Shown: positions 48,107-57,084, counted from the first letter of the stretch. The stretch is DNA of 64,000 nt from Legionella longbeachae (GCF_004283175.1 NZ_RXNW01000006.1:108115-172114); one strand, 5' to 3'. Notes: generated by a model not told the origin, from the letters alone. Numbers and translations: made by a program.

Positions 48107-48463
48107 ATGTCTAATAAAGAACTCATTGAAAAAGTAAAAAGTGCATTAATCAAGCTGGCTAATCTACAAAAGGCAGACCTTGAAGATACGAATGATATGA
48201 CAAATTATAACGAATCCACTTCTCAAATAATAAAAATCAGGGCGCTTATCAATAGAAACTGTACCCCTGATAAAATTTTACCTATAGTAGAGAACTTGCA
48301 AAAAAATGCTTTAGCTGAATTGGAAAGCGAACTCCCGAAAATGATCGCGAAACATCAAATGGAAGAAGCTACGAATCTATATAAAGAGATCAAAACAGAC
48401 ATCAACACGCTTGTGTTTGAATTAACGGATCAGCAACCTTCTCCATCGATTGCGAAACCTTAA
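48107..48463 (+). CDS. Small helical hypothetical protein
   Basis: 118 residues from the ATG at 48107, with GGAAG seven to eleven nt before it; an earlier in-frame start inside the preceding gene is unlikely. The protein is almost entirely amphipathic helix (ELIEKVKSALIKLANLQKADLED, NLQKNALAELESELPKMIAKH), with no signal or known motif. It lies only 10 bp after the toxin-like cyclase and before a terminator, so the two are cotranscribed. A chaperone or regulatory partner of the cyclase is a reasonable guess, not more. Confidence 0.75.
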   Translation: MSNKELIEKVKSALIKLANLQKADLEDTNDMTNYNESTSQIIKIRALINRNCTPDKILPIVENLQKNALAELESELPKMIAKHQMEEATNLYKEIKTDINTLVFELTDQQPSPSIAKP

Positions 48464-48810
48464 TTCAAAAGTCTGTCATCCCAAATTTCTCACGATGACA
48501 GACTTCTTAAAAAAGAGAATCATACTCCACAAGAAATAAAACAACTATTTACATCGTTCAAAACATATATTTTTCTAATTTTATCAATAAGTAACTAATT
48601 TTTTTATATCACATATAAATTCATTTGGTTGGATTAATCAAGGCCTGATTGTTTTAATTATGAGCTCTCTGGCTCGATATCGCATGTGGTGAGTAATGCT
48701 GTGGTTTAAAGGAAAATGGATAAGTTTCATTTTTCAAAAAAGGAATGTCACCGATAAGGCTGGTTAATTAATTTTTAGCAAAATTTTTAAAATTTTACAG
48801 GGTGATCATC
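48464..48810. other. Intergenic region before the 48811 gene
   Basis: 347 bp, very AT-rich. Apart from the terminator hairpin at its left end it should contain the promoter of the next gene. No reading frame or RNA gene recognised. Confidence 0.5.
48469..48505 (+). terminator. Terminator after the toxin-like cyclase operon
   Basis: 12-bp perfect arms AAGTCTGTCATC / GATGACAGACTT with a 13-nt loop, 5 bp past the stop of the small helical gene. The T-run behind it is poor. Confidence 0.7.
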
Positions 48811-50772
48811 ATGCCAAAATTTACTAAAGAACAAGATGTAAGATTAGAATTAGGTAAGCTACTAAATAGCTTTAAAATAAAGATAAAAGATGCCGATCAA
48901 TCTTCTGATGCACAACTAAAGCTTCGTTTATGCAAAGAAATAATTGATGAATATCATGTATCTATGGAAACTTTAAGCAATATAGACGATTACAGGAAGA
49001 GAACCCCGCGCTCCAGGGAAGTAGCATTTAAAGTGATTAAGGATGAATTGAGGGACCAATTAGCAATAGCTAAAGGGATCTATATAACCGAGCAAATGAA
49101 CTGGATCTTTGATAGTAAAAATTTTAGTAATCTCAAAAAACATATTGCAGCAGTTAAGGAATTGATTGCCCTAGCCAGAACATCTACAAAGTATAAAAAA
49201 GAAGAGTTAAAAGAACAAATACAACAGGCTAAAAAATTATTAAAGGAGCTTGAAAATCAGCAACAGGAAGAGGCTCGGGTTAAAGAGACAATAATAAATC
49301 AACCCGAGGATCAAAATGAAGTGCGTCCACAAGAATTTGCAGCGGTAATCAAGGAGGAAGCAAGAGTAATTTTAGAGACTGGAGTAATCAATGAGCAGGT
49401 GGAACCGCAACAAATAAAGAATCAAAATGACAAAAATCTGGAAAAAGAAACAATAGAAACTCAAATAGCACCAATAGAGATACAACCACCACTTTGTATC
49501 GAAAAAACAACGGAAACCAAAGCAAATGTCTTCGTTATGCTGCAGGATCTTCTCAACAAGGCAAATGAAAACGACGCACAAATTGTTGGAAGAAAATATC
49601 TTTTAGACTTCATTGCCAGCAACCAGGAACAATTTAATGTCTTGATGGCTAATCTTCCAGAAGATAAAAAAGCACGATTTATTGAAGATATGAAACCCTT
49701 ACAGAACCTGACTAATGCTGATAGTGTGAAATCCACATTCTTGGCTACGATGAGCTGGATTACCATGCCTATGACAGTAATAGTCAGATCCATTGCACCG
49801 CCCATAGTCGAACAATTCAATTCTTTGCTTCCTGAGACTCAAGACAGTCATTGCAAAGCTCAATTAAAAAAATTAATTTCAGAGACATTAGAGGACTTGC
49901 GACGAAATGAAGCAACAGTAACACACCAAGAACTCGACGCAAAGGCACCAATATTCCTCGATAAAGAAAAAGCAAATAAAGAATCAGTGAAGCCAATTGC
50001 TACACAACAAAAGTTTGAACCAATAGCCAAGGAAGCAGCACAAAAAGCTTTGGACAAAGCTCTATTAAAGACACAGCAAGAACACCAACAAAACTTCGTA
50101 CCAGTAGCCAAAGAAGCAGCACAAAAAGCTTTGGACAGAGCACTATTAAAGGCACAGCAAGAACACCAACAAAATTTCGTACCTGTAGTCAAAGAAGCAG
50201 CACAAAAATCTTTGGACAGAGCACTAATAAAGACCCAGCAAGAACAACACCAACAAAACTTCATACCTGTAGCCAAAGAAGCAGCGACCAAGGCGCGGGC
50301 TCAAATGCTAAGTAAACAGAAGAGCGAGTATTTTAATTATGTAAAACAACTTGGTGTGATTGTTTTGGATCTGCAAAAGAAACAAAAACACAATGCAAAC
50401 TACAAAAACGTGACCCAAGTTGCCTTGGATTTGTATGGCAAATTAAAAGAGGCCGCACTATTTTTTGAACAGCCCTCTGCAGAAGGATTTGAAGTATTTA
50501 AACAATTTTGCCATTACAGTATTAATGAAGCGGCGGGAGAATTTAAACAACACCGTGATTTATGGCATAAAGTTCATCCTGTTCTCAAAGGTATATTGGG
50601 TGTAATCGCGGCTCTCACTGTACTCCCTGCCTTAATGGTTGCTACAACAAAAACAGGATACGTTAATACATTCTTCAAAACACCTGAAACCGAATCATCC
50701 AAGAAATTGGAACGAATCAAAGAGATGCTTGAGAGGATGGAAGTAGAAGTAGAGCAAAAAATAAAGGCATAG
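48811..50772 (+). CDS. Coiled-coil repeat protein with C-terminal membrane segment
   Basis: 653 residues from the ATG at 48811, which has AGGGTG upstream; a GTG 9 bp earlier is possible. Most of the chain is charged helix and coiled coil, with Gln/Glu-rich segments (about residues 125-230). Residues about 404-496 hold four copies of a 27-residue repeat based on PVAKEAAQKALDRAL. Near the C-terminus, after HRDLWHKVHPVLK, a single hydrophobic helix (GILGVIAALTVLPALMVATT) is followed by a charged tail. There is no signal peptide. To my recollection similar C-terminal blocks occur in other Legionella proteins of unknown function, several of them effector candidates. Function unknown. Confidence 0.82.
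   Translation: MPKFTKEQDVRLELGKLLNSFKIKIKDADQSSDAQLKLRLCKEIIDEYHVSMETLSNIDDYRKRTPRSREVAFKVIKDELRDQLAIAKGIYITEQMNWIFDSKNFSNLKKHIAAVKELIALARTSTKYKKEELKEQIQQAKKLLKELENQQQEEARVKETIINQPEDQNEVRPQEFAAVIKEEARVILETGVINEQVEPQQIKNQNDKNLEKETIETQIAPIEIQPPLCIEKTTETKANVFVMLQDLLNKANENDAQIVGRKYLLDFIASNQEQFNVLMANLPEDKKARFIEDMKPLQNLTNADSVKSTFLATMSWITMPMTVIVRSIAPPIVEQFNSLLPETQDSHCKAQLKKLISETLEDLRRNEATVTHQELDAKAPIFLDKEKANKESVKPIATQQKFEPIAKEAAQKALDKALLKTQQEHQQNFVPVAKEAAQKALDRALLKAQQEHQQNFVPVVKEAAQKSLDRALIKTQQEQHQQNFIPVAKEAATKARAQMLSKQKSEYFNYVKQLGVIVLDLQKKQKHNANYKNVTQVALDLYGKLKEAALFFEQPSAEGFEVFKQFCHYSINEAAGEFKQHRDLWHKVHPVLKGILGVIAALTVLPALMVATTKTGYVNTFFKTPETESSKKLERIKEMLERMEVEVEQKIKA
50020..50299 (+). repeat. Tandem 81-84-bp coding repeats
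   Basis: Units begin at 50020, 50101, 50182 and 50266; the last is partial and diverged. The first two differ at only a few bases. They encode the PVAKEAAQKALD-type helical repeat. Confidence 0.9.
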
Positions 50773-50783
50773 TAGTTCAACTA

Positions 50784-50825
50784 TGATCTGACAGTTCCAG
50801 CGTTTCAGGAGTTGCTGTCAGATCA
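50784..50825 (+). terminator. Terminator hairpin after the coiled-coil repeat gene
   Basis: 11-bp perfect arms TGATCTGACAG / CTGTCAGATCA with a 20-nt loop, 11 bp past the stop and upstream of the converging thioesterase gene. Confidence 0.7.
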
Positions 50826-50890
50826 AATCCAGCGATAACGTAAGATACTCATCAAAGCATAGTCAATATACATAGAGCCAAAAATATTCT

Positions 50891-51310
50891 TCAATTTTGT
50901 GGCATCGCATAAAGAGTACGAAAAATATCAGGTAACGGTATTGATTTATTTTGCGTATAATCCACCCAAACAATTTTACAGCTACCATGTGCCATAAGCA
51001 CTTCATTTTGATAAAGCTCATGATCCATAATCATGCTGGAATTACCCAAGCTATGAATTTTGGAACACAAAGTAACCATTGCAGGATAAATTACCGGTTT
51101 TAAAAAAGTACACGCAACATGAATCACTACTGGACCTGTTTTTTCAGTCATATTAATCTTTAAGTCCCTTAGCCATTCAATACGTGCTTCCTGAAAATAC
51201 TCAAAATATCGTGCATTATTCACATGCCCTAATGCATCCATGTCCCCCCAGGCAATAGAGAACACTTTTTTATGTATTTCAACTTTTCGCTCATTCATTT
51301 TAGATTCCAT
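50891..51310 (-). CDS. Acyl-CoA thioesterase, YbgC/4HBT type
   Basis: 139 residues with the hot-dog-fold 4HBT signature: AWGDMDALGHVNNARYFEYFQEARIEWL contains the catalytic Asp (DMDALGHVNN) and the conserved Glu. Members hydrolyse acyl-CoAs such as 4-hydroxybenzoyl-CoA or short-chain substrates. An internal ATG at 51298 with GGA upstream is an alternative start. It follows priA by 11 bp and probably shares its transcript. Confidence 0.88.
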   Translation of the reverse strand: MESKMNERKVEIHKKVFSIAWGDMDALGHVNNARYFEYFQEARIEWLRDLKINMTEKTGPVVIHVACTFLKPVIYPAMVTLCSKIHSLGNSSMIMDHELYQNEVLMAHGSCKIVWVDYTQNKSIPLPDIFRTLYAMPQN

Positions 51311-51321
51311 TTTACGTATTA

Positions 51322-53583
51322 TTAAGATAAATCTACAGGGTCTACATCTACATTCCAGCGTATACCATTACTTAATTTATTTTTTGTGAGCCATTCACGC
51401 AACTGTGTTAATGCATATTTTAGCGCTTTTCTTGAAGCTGATTTAATCAATAACTGCATGCGGTATTGATTGGCTTTGCGAGGCATGGGCGCTGGTGCAG
51501 GTCCCATAACGATAATAGAGTGTGTTTTTATCTGCTCTTTAACCGCATGTAAAAATTTTGCTACATTTGTTGCTGCTTTTCCCTGTGCCCGAATCACTGC
51601 CAAAAAGTAAAACGGGGGCATTTCAGCTTGTTGGCGCATTGTTAATAAAAAATCTGCAAAGCTATCATAGCCTTGTTGAATCAACAAATTAAGTAATGGA
51701 TGATCCGGCATGTGGGTTTGAATTAAAACGTGTCCTGCAGAATCTGCACGTCCTGCACGACCTGAAACCTGAGTTAGTAATTGTCCTAAATGCTCCAGGG
51801 CTCGGAAATCCTGGTTGTACAGTCCAGCATCCGCATCGAGCACCACTACCAAGGACAGGCGTGGAAAATGGTGGCCCTTAGCCAACATTTGCGTGCCAAC
51901 AATCAGCTGAGCCTCTCCACTATGGATTTTATCTAAATGCTCATCCATAGAATTCTTTTTACGCACTGCGTCGCGATCGATACGCATAACTTCTATATGA
52001 GGAAAATGCAAGCCTAAAAATTCATGAATACGCTGGGTACCTGCTCCTACCGGCATCAACTCCGTGCCTTGGCAATTCGAGCAATACTCAGGCTTTTTTT
52101 GCGTCAAACCACAATGATGACAAATCATCTGCCCTATTTGTTTATGCAGCGTCAAATGGCTATCGCAAGCACGACAATCAACCATCCAACCACATTGATG
52201 GCATAACAATACCGGTGCAAAACCACGGCGATTAATAAATACCAAAACCTGATTTTTTTTCTTTAAGTGTTCTTGGATCACATGCAGGGTTGGGGTGGCT
52301 AAACCATGTTGTACTACCTGGGAGCGCAGATCAATGAGTTGGTAATGCAATGGCGTTGTTGATAACGCTTTATGAGTCAAGCGTAATAATTTATATTTTT
52401 GCTGCTTGCAGTTATAAATACTTTCAAGGCTTGGTGTGGCTGAACCCAAAATGATGGGAATATTTGCTAAATTTGCCCGCATTAATGCCGTATCACGAGC
52501 TGAATAACGCACCCCTTCCATTTGTTTTAATGAGGGATCATGCTCTTCATCAACCACAATTAATCCTAAGGCAGGCATTGGTGTGAAAATAGAAGCCCTG
52601 GTTCCAATGACTACCTTAACCTTATTTTCTTTTGCCAGTTGCCAGGCAACTTGGCGTTCGGATTCATTTAAGCCAGAATGGATCACTGCAATAGGTTGTT
52701 TAAAACGTGCTGTAAAACGGGCTACTAATTGTGGCGTTAACCCAATTTCAGGAACCAAAACCAACACCTGCTTCCCTTGCTCTAATACTTCAGCAATCAC
52801 TTGCAAATAAACTTCCGTTTTACCACTTCCCGTAACCCCTTGTAATAAAAAGCATTGAAAATGACTTAGCTTTTCTTTAATCGTTGCGACCGCAACAGCT
52901 TGTTCCGAATTCAGCGTCAATGACGGTATGTGTGAAATCTCAGCTCGTTGAGGGAATATGATTTTTTGCGATAAAGAGAGAACTTGAGTGGCAACCAAGT
53001 GACCTAATTGACTGTGATTAAACCCTTTTTGGATTAAATCACGTTGCGCAACAGGTTCTTTTTGGATACTTAAAAATTCGATAAGCTTGAGCTGCTTATG
53101 TGCACGAGCAGGGATATTTTTTTTAGCCTCATCCAAAGGTAATGCTAATTGATAAAAATCACTCATAGGCAGTTGACAAACTTCGCCTAAACGATATTTT
53201 TTGGGTAAAGCCAAAGGCAATACTTCCGATAGGGGGGATTGGTAATAACTTGCTATCCATAGGCATAAAGTCAATATTTTTTCATCAAGTAAAGGCTCTT
53301 TATCGATAACAGCGCTGATGGTTTTTAATAATACACTATCCTGCACAGCTTCTTTTAGGCTGATTACGACTCCAAGCCGCGTTTGTTTGCGAAACGGAAC
53401 CCAAACTCGGGCTCCGATACATGGAGCAAATTCATCCGCAATATAATCAAAACAATCTCGGTTGGTATTGGGGATACACACTTGATAAACAGTATTAACT
53501 GTTACTTGGAGTGTCGATAAGGTGCTTGAATCGTTGCCTAACTTCATAGGTGCCCCAATTGTACACTCCTTATCTTCAAGCAT
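51322..53583 (-). CDS. priA: Primosomal replication restart helicase PriA
   Basis: 753 residues from the ATG at 53583, which has GGAG 7 nt upstream; the in-frame ATGs at 53622 (overlapping the previous stop) and 53547 are alternatives. PriA reloads the replisome at stalled forks. The N-terminal DNA-binding part starts at QVCIPNTNRDCFDYIAD. Walker A is GVTGSGKTEVYL and Walker B VVDEEHDPSLKQ. The eight zinc-binding cysteines are in CHQCGWMVDCRACDSH and ICHHCGLTQKKPEYCSNCQG. C-terminal helicase motifs QMLAKGHHFP and GRAGR are present. Downstream of the PTPS-family gene on the same strand. Confidence 0.95.
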   Translation of the reverse strand: MLEDKECTIGAPMKLGNDSSTLSTLQVTVNTVYQVCIPNTNRDCFDYIADEFAPCIGARVWVPFRKQTRLGVVISLKEAVQDSVLLKTISAVIDKEPLLDEKILTLCLWIASYYQSPLSEVLPLALPKKYRLGEVCQLPMSDFYQLALPLDEAKKNIPARAHKQLKLIEFLSIQKEPVAQRDLIQKGFNHSQLGHLVATQVLSLSQKIIFPQRAEISHIPSLTLNSEQAVAVATIKEKLSHFQCFLLQGVTGSGKTEVYLQVIAEVLEQGKQVLVLVPEIGLTPQLVARFTARFKQPIAVIHSGLNESERQVAWQLAKENKVKVVIGTRASIFTPMPALGLIVVDEEHDPSLKQMEGVRYSARDTALMRANLANIPIILGSATPSLESIYNCKQQKYKLLRLTHKALSTTPLHYQLIDLRSQVVQHGLATPTLHVIQEHLKKKNQVLVFINRRGFAPVLLCHQCGWMVDCRACDSHLTLHKQIGQMICHHCGLTQKKPEYCSNCQGTELMPVGAGTQRIHEFLGLHFPHIEVMRIDRDAVRKKNSMDEHLDKIHSGEAQLIVGTQMLAKGHHFPRLSLVVVLDADAGLYNQDFRALEHLGQLLTQVSGRAGRADSAGHVLIQTHMPDHPLLNLLIQQGYDSFADFLLTMRQQAEMPPFYFLAVIRAQGKAATNVAKFLHAVKEQIKTHSIIVMGPAPAPMPRKANQYRMQLLIKSASRKALKYALTQLREWLTKNKLSNGIRWNVDVDPVDLS

Positions 53584-53614
53584 TTTTAGCTCCGCAGTAT
53601 ATTGCGAAAGAGAT

Positions 53615-54121
53615 TTATTCATCCGCTCTTTGCCATTCATGGCTGGCTGATTGTCCAGGGGCAGAAAAAACCTTGACGACAACCTTTTCGATGCGATGCC
53701 TATCCAACTCATCCTTATCTTGAATTAACTCATGAACAAACCACTTTGAAAGTTCTTCGACGGTAATATTGGTTACTGGTAATAGAGTGACATCTTCCTT
53801 GAGAAAAGGAATTTTTTTGTGGTTGAACGTAAAATAATAATAAGCCTCATCTTCAGCATATTCTAAAAAAGGTGAATATTGCGGCATCAAAAAAGTTTGG
53901 TTCAAATAACGGCATAATTTATGGATACGCTCTTTATAATAACGGTAATCAAAGGTCATCCCATTTTCTTCAACCCAGGTAGTCAATGCAAGATAAACTC
54001 CATACATATGACCATGCAATGGTTCTCTTTCTGTGGCAGAGAAAATTGTCGTATGGCCAGCAGAAAACTTCATCGATTCTTTTTGTAACTCTACGGTAGT
54101 AAGATATTTTTTCTCGTTCAT
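53615..54121 (-). CDS. 6-pyruvoyl-tetrahydropterin synthase family enzyme, PTPS-III-like
   Basis: 168 residues of the QueD/PTPS (COG0720) family. Zinc ligands are His23 (FSAGH), His36 and His38 (LHGHMYG). In QueD the catalytic Cys lies four residues before HGH (CGRLHGH); here that position is Arg32, followed by Glu33 in REPLHGH. The resulting E-x-x-HGH pattern is that of PTPS-III enzymes, which cleave dihydroneopterin triphosphate to 6-hydroxymethyl-dihydropterin and can replace FolB in folate synthesis. The start overlaps the stop of the methyltransferase gene as ATGA. A FolM-like gene is 1.1 kb away, which fits a pterin/folate role. A diverged QueD is the alternative. Confidence 0.8.
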   Translation of the reverse strand: MNEKKYLTTVELQKESMKFSAGHTTIFSATEREPLHGHMYGVYLALTTWVEENGMTFDYRYYKERIHKLCRYLNQTFLMPQYSPFLEYAEDEAYYYFTFNHKKIPFLKEDVTLLPVTNITVEELSKWFVHELIQDKDELDRHRIEKVVVKVFSAPGQSASHEWQRADE

Positions 54122-55230
54122 AAACTCACTCGTTTATCATTTAGTTGAAACCCATGTAAAGCAATGTCTATCTCTTTGCTCAATGCAATTACCTTAAACA
54201 ATTCACCCATTTCACTAGGTTGCGTCAATTGTTTTATCGCTTGTTTTGCACGCATCTGTTCTAACTCACTATCCGATGAGTTAATAAAGCTTAACAAACC
54301 ATTGGCCAGCAAAAAAGAGGCTTGATTGGTATATCCCGCAACATGGAAACCTGCTTGTTGTCCAGCCTCTGCTACATGGGTGAAATCTACGTGCGCAGTG
54401 ATATCTTGCGCTCCAAGATTCAAGAAAGGGTTTGAATGGCTGTGATGTTGGTAATGACACATCAAAGTTCCCTGATTTCGATCGGGATGATAATACTCAT
54501 GGCGTGGAAATCCATAATCAATCAAAAAAACAACTCCTTGCTTCAGCATACGATAAGTATTCAAAATCCAATCATCAATAAAAAGATTCACCTCTGAAAG
54601 ATAGGGGACACCTAACGAGGATATTTTGTGATTTATATAGTGTTGCAAACGCTTATTTTGACAAGGTTTGAAAATCTCAACCACCTGCTGCTGTTCATCT
54701 AAGCGCACATAACTTTCCATAATCCCCTGGTTTGTGTTCATGAAGCGATGCACGGGCATGGCGTCCAGGACTTCATTTGCCAAAACCACGCCATTAAATG
54801 GGGTTTCTGGCCAACGATCCAACCAGGTGACGAGATGCGCTAAATGGGGGATTTTTTGTGCGACCATCTCACGTTGGCGATGGCATAAATTAGCACTGAC
54901 CTCAAGGATGTAATAGGCTTCGGGCAAAGAATTATACTCGGCAAGATACTCTAATATAGAAACACAAAGTGCACCAGAACCCGCACCAAACTCAAAGATT
55001 GAAGGTGATTCAAGGACATCAAATACTTGCAGGCATTGATTTGCTAAAGTTTTACCAAATAAAGGTGTTAATTCAGGGGCAGTAATAAAATCGCCTTGCT
55101 TCCCTAATTTTTGCAATCCTGAACTATAATATCCTTCACCTGGAGCATACAATGCCAGTTGCATGAATTCTACAAAGGGGATCGCTTGTCTTTGAGCCAG
55201 TTGTTCTTGCAGTGTTTGTAGTATACTCAT
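54118..55230 (-). CDS. SAM-dependent methyltransferase, MidA/NDUFAF7 family (DUF185)
   Basis: 370 residues from the ATG at 55230, which gives the family-typical N-terminus (IPFVEFMQLALYAPGEGYYSS). The SAM-binding part follows at IFEFGAGSGALCVSILEYL, then VVLANEVLDAMPVHRF and FLIDYGFPRHEYYHPDRNQG, all typical of MidA/NDUFAF7. The mitochondrial member methylates an arginine of complex I; the bacterial target is not established. No good Shine-Dalgarno is visible. It is translationally coupled to the PTPS gene and divergent from the FolM-like gene, only 34 bp apart. Confidence 0.9.
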   Translation of the reverse strand: MSILQTLQEQLAQRQAIPFVEFMQLALYAPGEGYYSSGLQKLGKQGDFITAPELTPLFGKTLANQCLQVFDVLESPSIFEFGAGSGALCVSILEYLAEYNSLPEAYYILEVSANLCHRQREMVAQKIPHLAHLVTWLDRWPETPFNGVVLANEVLDAMPVHRFMNTNQGIMESYVRLDEQQQVVEIFKPCQNKRLQHYINHKISSLGVPYLSEVNLFIDDWILNTYRMLKQGVVFLIDYGFPRHEYYHPDRNQGTLMCHYQHHSHSNPFLNLGAQDITAHVDFTHVAEAGQQAGFHVAGYTNQASFLLANGLLSFINSSDSELEQMRAKQAIKQLTQPSEMGELFKVIALSKEIDIALHGFQLNDKRVSL

Positions 55231-55264
55231 AACGAAAATAAATAAAAAATCTAGGGAAAATACC

Positions 55265-56020
55265 TTGAAATTCGAAAAAACACAAGAAGCAAAACTCGCT
55301 TTGGTTACAGGCGGGGCGCGCCGTGTTGGTGCCGCAATAGTCCAAAAACTGCATGCCACAGGGTATAATGTAGTTATCCATTGCCATCAATCCCTGCAAG
55401 AAGCACAACTCCTTGCAAAAAATCTAAATGCCCAACGCGCGAACAGTGTTTTTGTGGTACAAAAAGAATTATTTGATGCTAGCGCTGCTGAAGACATTAT
55501 GACTGCAGTAAATGATTGGGCTGGGCGGTTGGATTTACTCGTGAACAATGCCTCTCTTTTCATACGCACCGAAATGACATCCTTTAGCCCACCTAATTGG
55601 AATGCCTTATTCGATATTCATGTCAAAGTCCCTTTTTTATTAAGTCTTGCCGCCCGTCCTTTACTTGCAAAACAATCCGGATCCATTACCAATGTGACTG
55701 ACATCCATGCGGAAAACCCCCTGAAAGGATATTCTGTCTATTGCCAAAGCAAAGCGGCCTTGGAAATGCAAACAAAAAGCTTAGCCCGCGAATTTGCTCC
55801 TGAAATCAGAGTAAATGCAATTGCGCCGGGAGCGATCATCTGGCCAGAGAGTTCCAATACATTAACGCCAGAAATACAAGAAAAAATAATTGCAAAAATA
55901 CCTTTAAAAAAACACGGCGATCCAGATTATATTGCCCAAGCCATTTTAACCCTGGCTGAAAATCCTTATATCACGGGACAAATTCTTAAAGTTGACGGAG
56001 GAAGAAGCATACTTACCTAG
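55265..56020 (+). CDS. folM: Pteridine reductase-like SDR (FolM/PTR1 type)
   Basis: 251 residues, a short-chain dehydrogenase. The NADPH-binding motif VTGGARRVGAAIVQKLH with the following VVIHCHQS is of the PTR1/FolM kind rather than a general SDR. The catalytic Tyr-x3-Lys is YCQSK, and the protein ends in GQILKVDGGRS. FolM reduces dihydromonapterin and, weakly, dihydrofolate. The start is a TTG at 55265, preceded by an AGGGA about 9 nt upstream. The promoter must overlap the start of the divergent MidA gene. Together with the PTPS-III-like gene it suggests a small pterin/folate cluster. Confidence 0.82.
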   Translation: MKFEKTQEAKLALVTGGARRVGAAIVQKLHATGYNVVIHCHQSLQEAQLLAKNLNAQRANSVFVVQKELFDASAAEDIMTAVNDWAGRLDLLVNNASLFIRTEMTSFSPPNWNALFDIHVKVPFLLSLAARPLLAKQSGSITNVTDIHAENPLKGYSVYCQSKAALEMQTKSLAREFAPEIRVNAIAPGAIIWPESSNTLTPEIQEKIIAKIPLKKHGDPDYIAQAILTLAENPYITGQILKVDGGRSILT

Positions 56021-56103
56021 TTCCTCTTCCATACAAACATCTTTCAAATTTTGTAGTCAGGACATAAAGGCGGATAGGAACTTAAAATTTCCAGAGCCTT
56101 GCA

Positions 56104-57084
56104 TTAATTCTGAGCTTTTACTTGCTGCAGCCAGGTTTCTAAAACAGAAATAGTTCCATAACTCTCTAATAAAGAGATACGTTTTGAATTTAATGTATCT
56201 CCATTAAGAATCATGTGATTCATTAAATCAATTTGATAGCTGTATAATGAAGCTTCAGCCGCTACTTGAATTTCCAGTGCAGGTTCATTATGCCGGCAAA
56301 CTAAAAGCAGGTTATTGTCTTGAGTAGGAAGCCAGGGATTTGTTACTACCTGCAAATGACCTTCAGTCCCATAAACATCAAATTGCCAGTACATCTCAAT
56401 ATCATCGGCTGTAGATACCACGGCCAGTGCGTCATTTTCAAATTTTAAAAGGATACTTGCTTGATTATCATTGTTACTGACAGGATTTATTCTACCCATT
56501 GCTTTGATTTCAACAGGTTCAGCATCAGCTAAAAATCGTATTAACGAAATGGGATAGCATCCTAGATTACGAATACATCCCCCTGCAATAGGATTGGCGA
56601 TTTCAGCAATATTTGCCGTATAAGTCGCATGATATAGTTTGACCTCTCCGATGCTTTTATTGCGAATAATTTCTTTTATTTTTTGCGTCAAAGGATGGGA
56701 GCGATACATCAATGCTTCCATACAGATAACTTGAGATTCTTCAGTAATTGCAATCACTTCTTGCAGCTCACGTACATTCATGACTAAGGGTTTTTCACAA
56801 AGTATGTGTTTCCCTGCTAAAGCCGCACGAATGATCCATTCTTGATGCAAGTGGTTCGGCAATCCAATATAAACCACATCAACTTCAGGGTTATCCAGTA
56901 TTGCTTGATAATTATCATAATAATGAGGCACTGCAAACTTTTCTGCAAATGTTTGGGCAGTTAACATCGAGCGGCTCCCTATAGCCTCTAGTAGACCTGT
57001 GGAAGACTCTTCGATAGCACGTGCCATAACTTCAGAGATATAACTTGTCCCAATAATTCCCCACCGAATACTCTTTTTCACCAT
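56104..57084 (-). CDS. Gfo/Idh/MocA family NAD(P)-dependent oxidoreductase
   Basis: 326 residues. The N-terminal Rossmann fold has WGIIGTSYISEVMARAI and VVYIGLPNHLHQEWIIRAA. The family motif AGKHILCEKPLVMN (about residues 90-103) carries the conserved Lys of the active site. The C-terminal alpha/beta domain has ALMYRSHPLTQKI. It resembles dihydrodiol dehydrogenase-like members. The substrate, probably a sugar or polyol, is unknown. It precedes the dus gene's 3' end by 14 bp on the same strand and is likely cotranscribed from upstream. Confidence 0.88.
   Translation of the reverse strand: MVKKSIRWGIIGTSYISEVMARAIEESSTGLLEAIGSRSMLTAQTFAEKFAVPHYYDNYQAILDNPEVDVVYIGLPNHLHQEWIIRAALAGKHILCEKPLVMNVRELQEVIAITEESQVICMEALMYRSHPLTQKIKEIIRNKSIGEVKLYHATYTANIAEIANPIAGGCIRNLGCYPISLIRFLADAEPVEIKAMGRINPVSNNDNQASILLKFENDALAVVSTADDIEMYWQFDVYGTEGHLQVVTNPWLPTQDNNLLLVCRHNEPALEIQVAAEASLYSYQIDLMNHMILNGDTLNSKRISLLESYGTISVLETWLQQVKAQN

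Noticed and set aside
49860-50291. A 143-codon minus-strand frame opposite the 81-bp repeats
   Set aside because: It is a Cys/Phe-rich mirror of the coiled-coil repeat gene; its length comes from the repeat's base composition.
53584-53712. N-terminal extension of PriA overlapping the PTPS gene
   Set aside because: The extra residues do not match PriA, and the ATG at 53583 has a well-placed GGAG.
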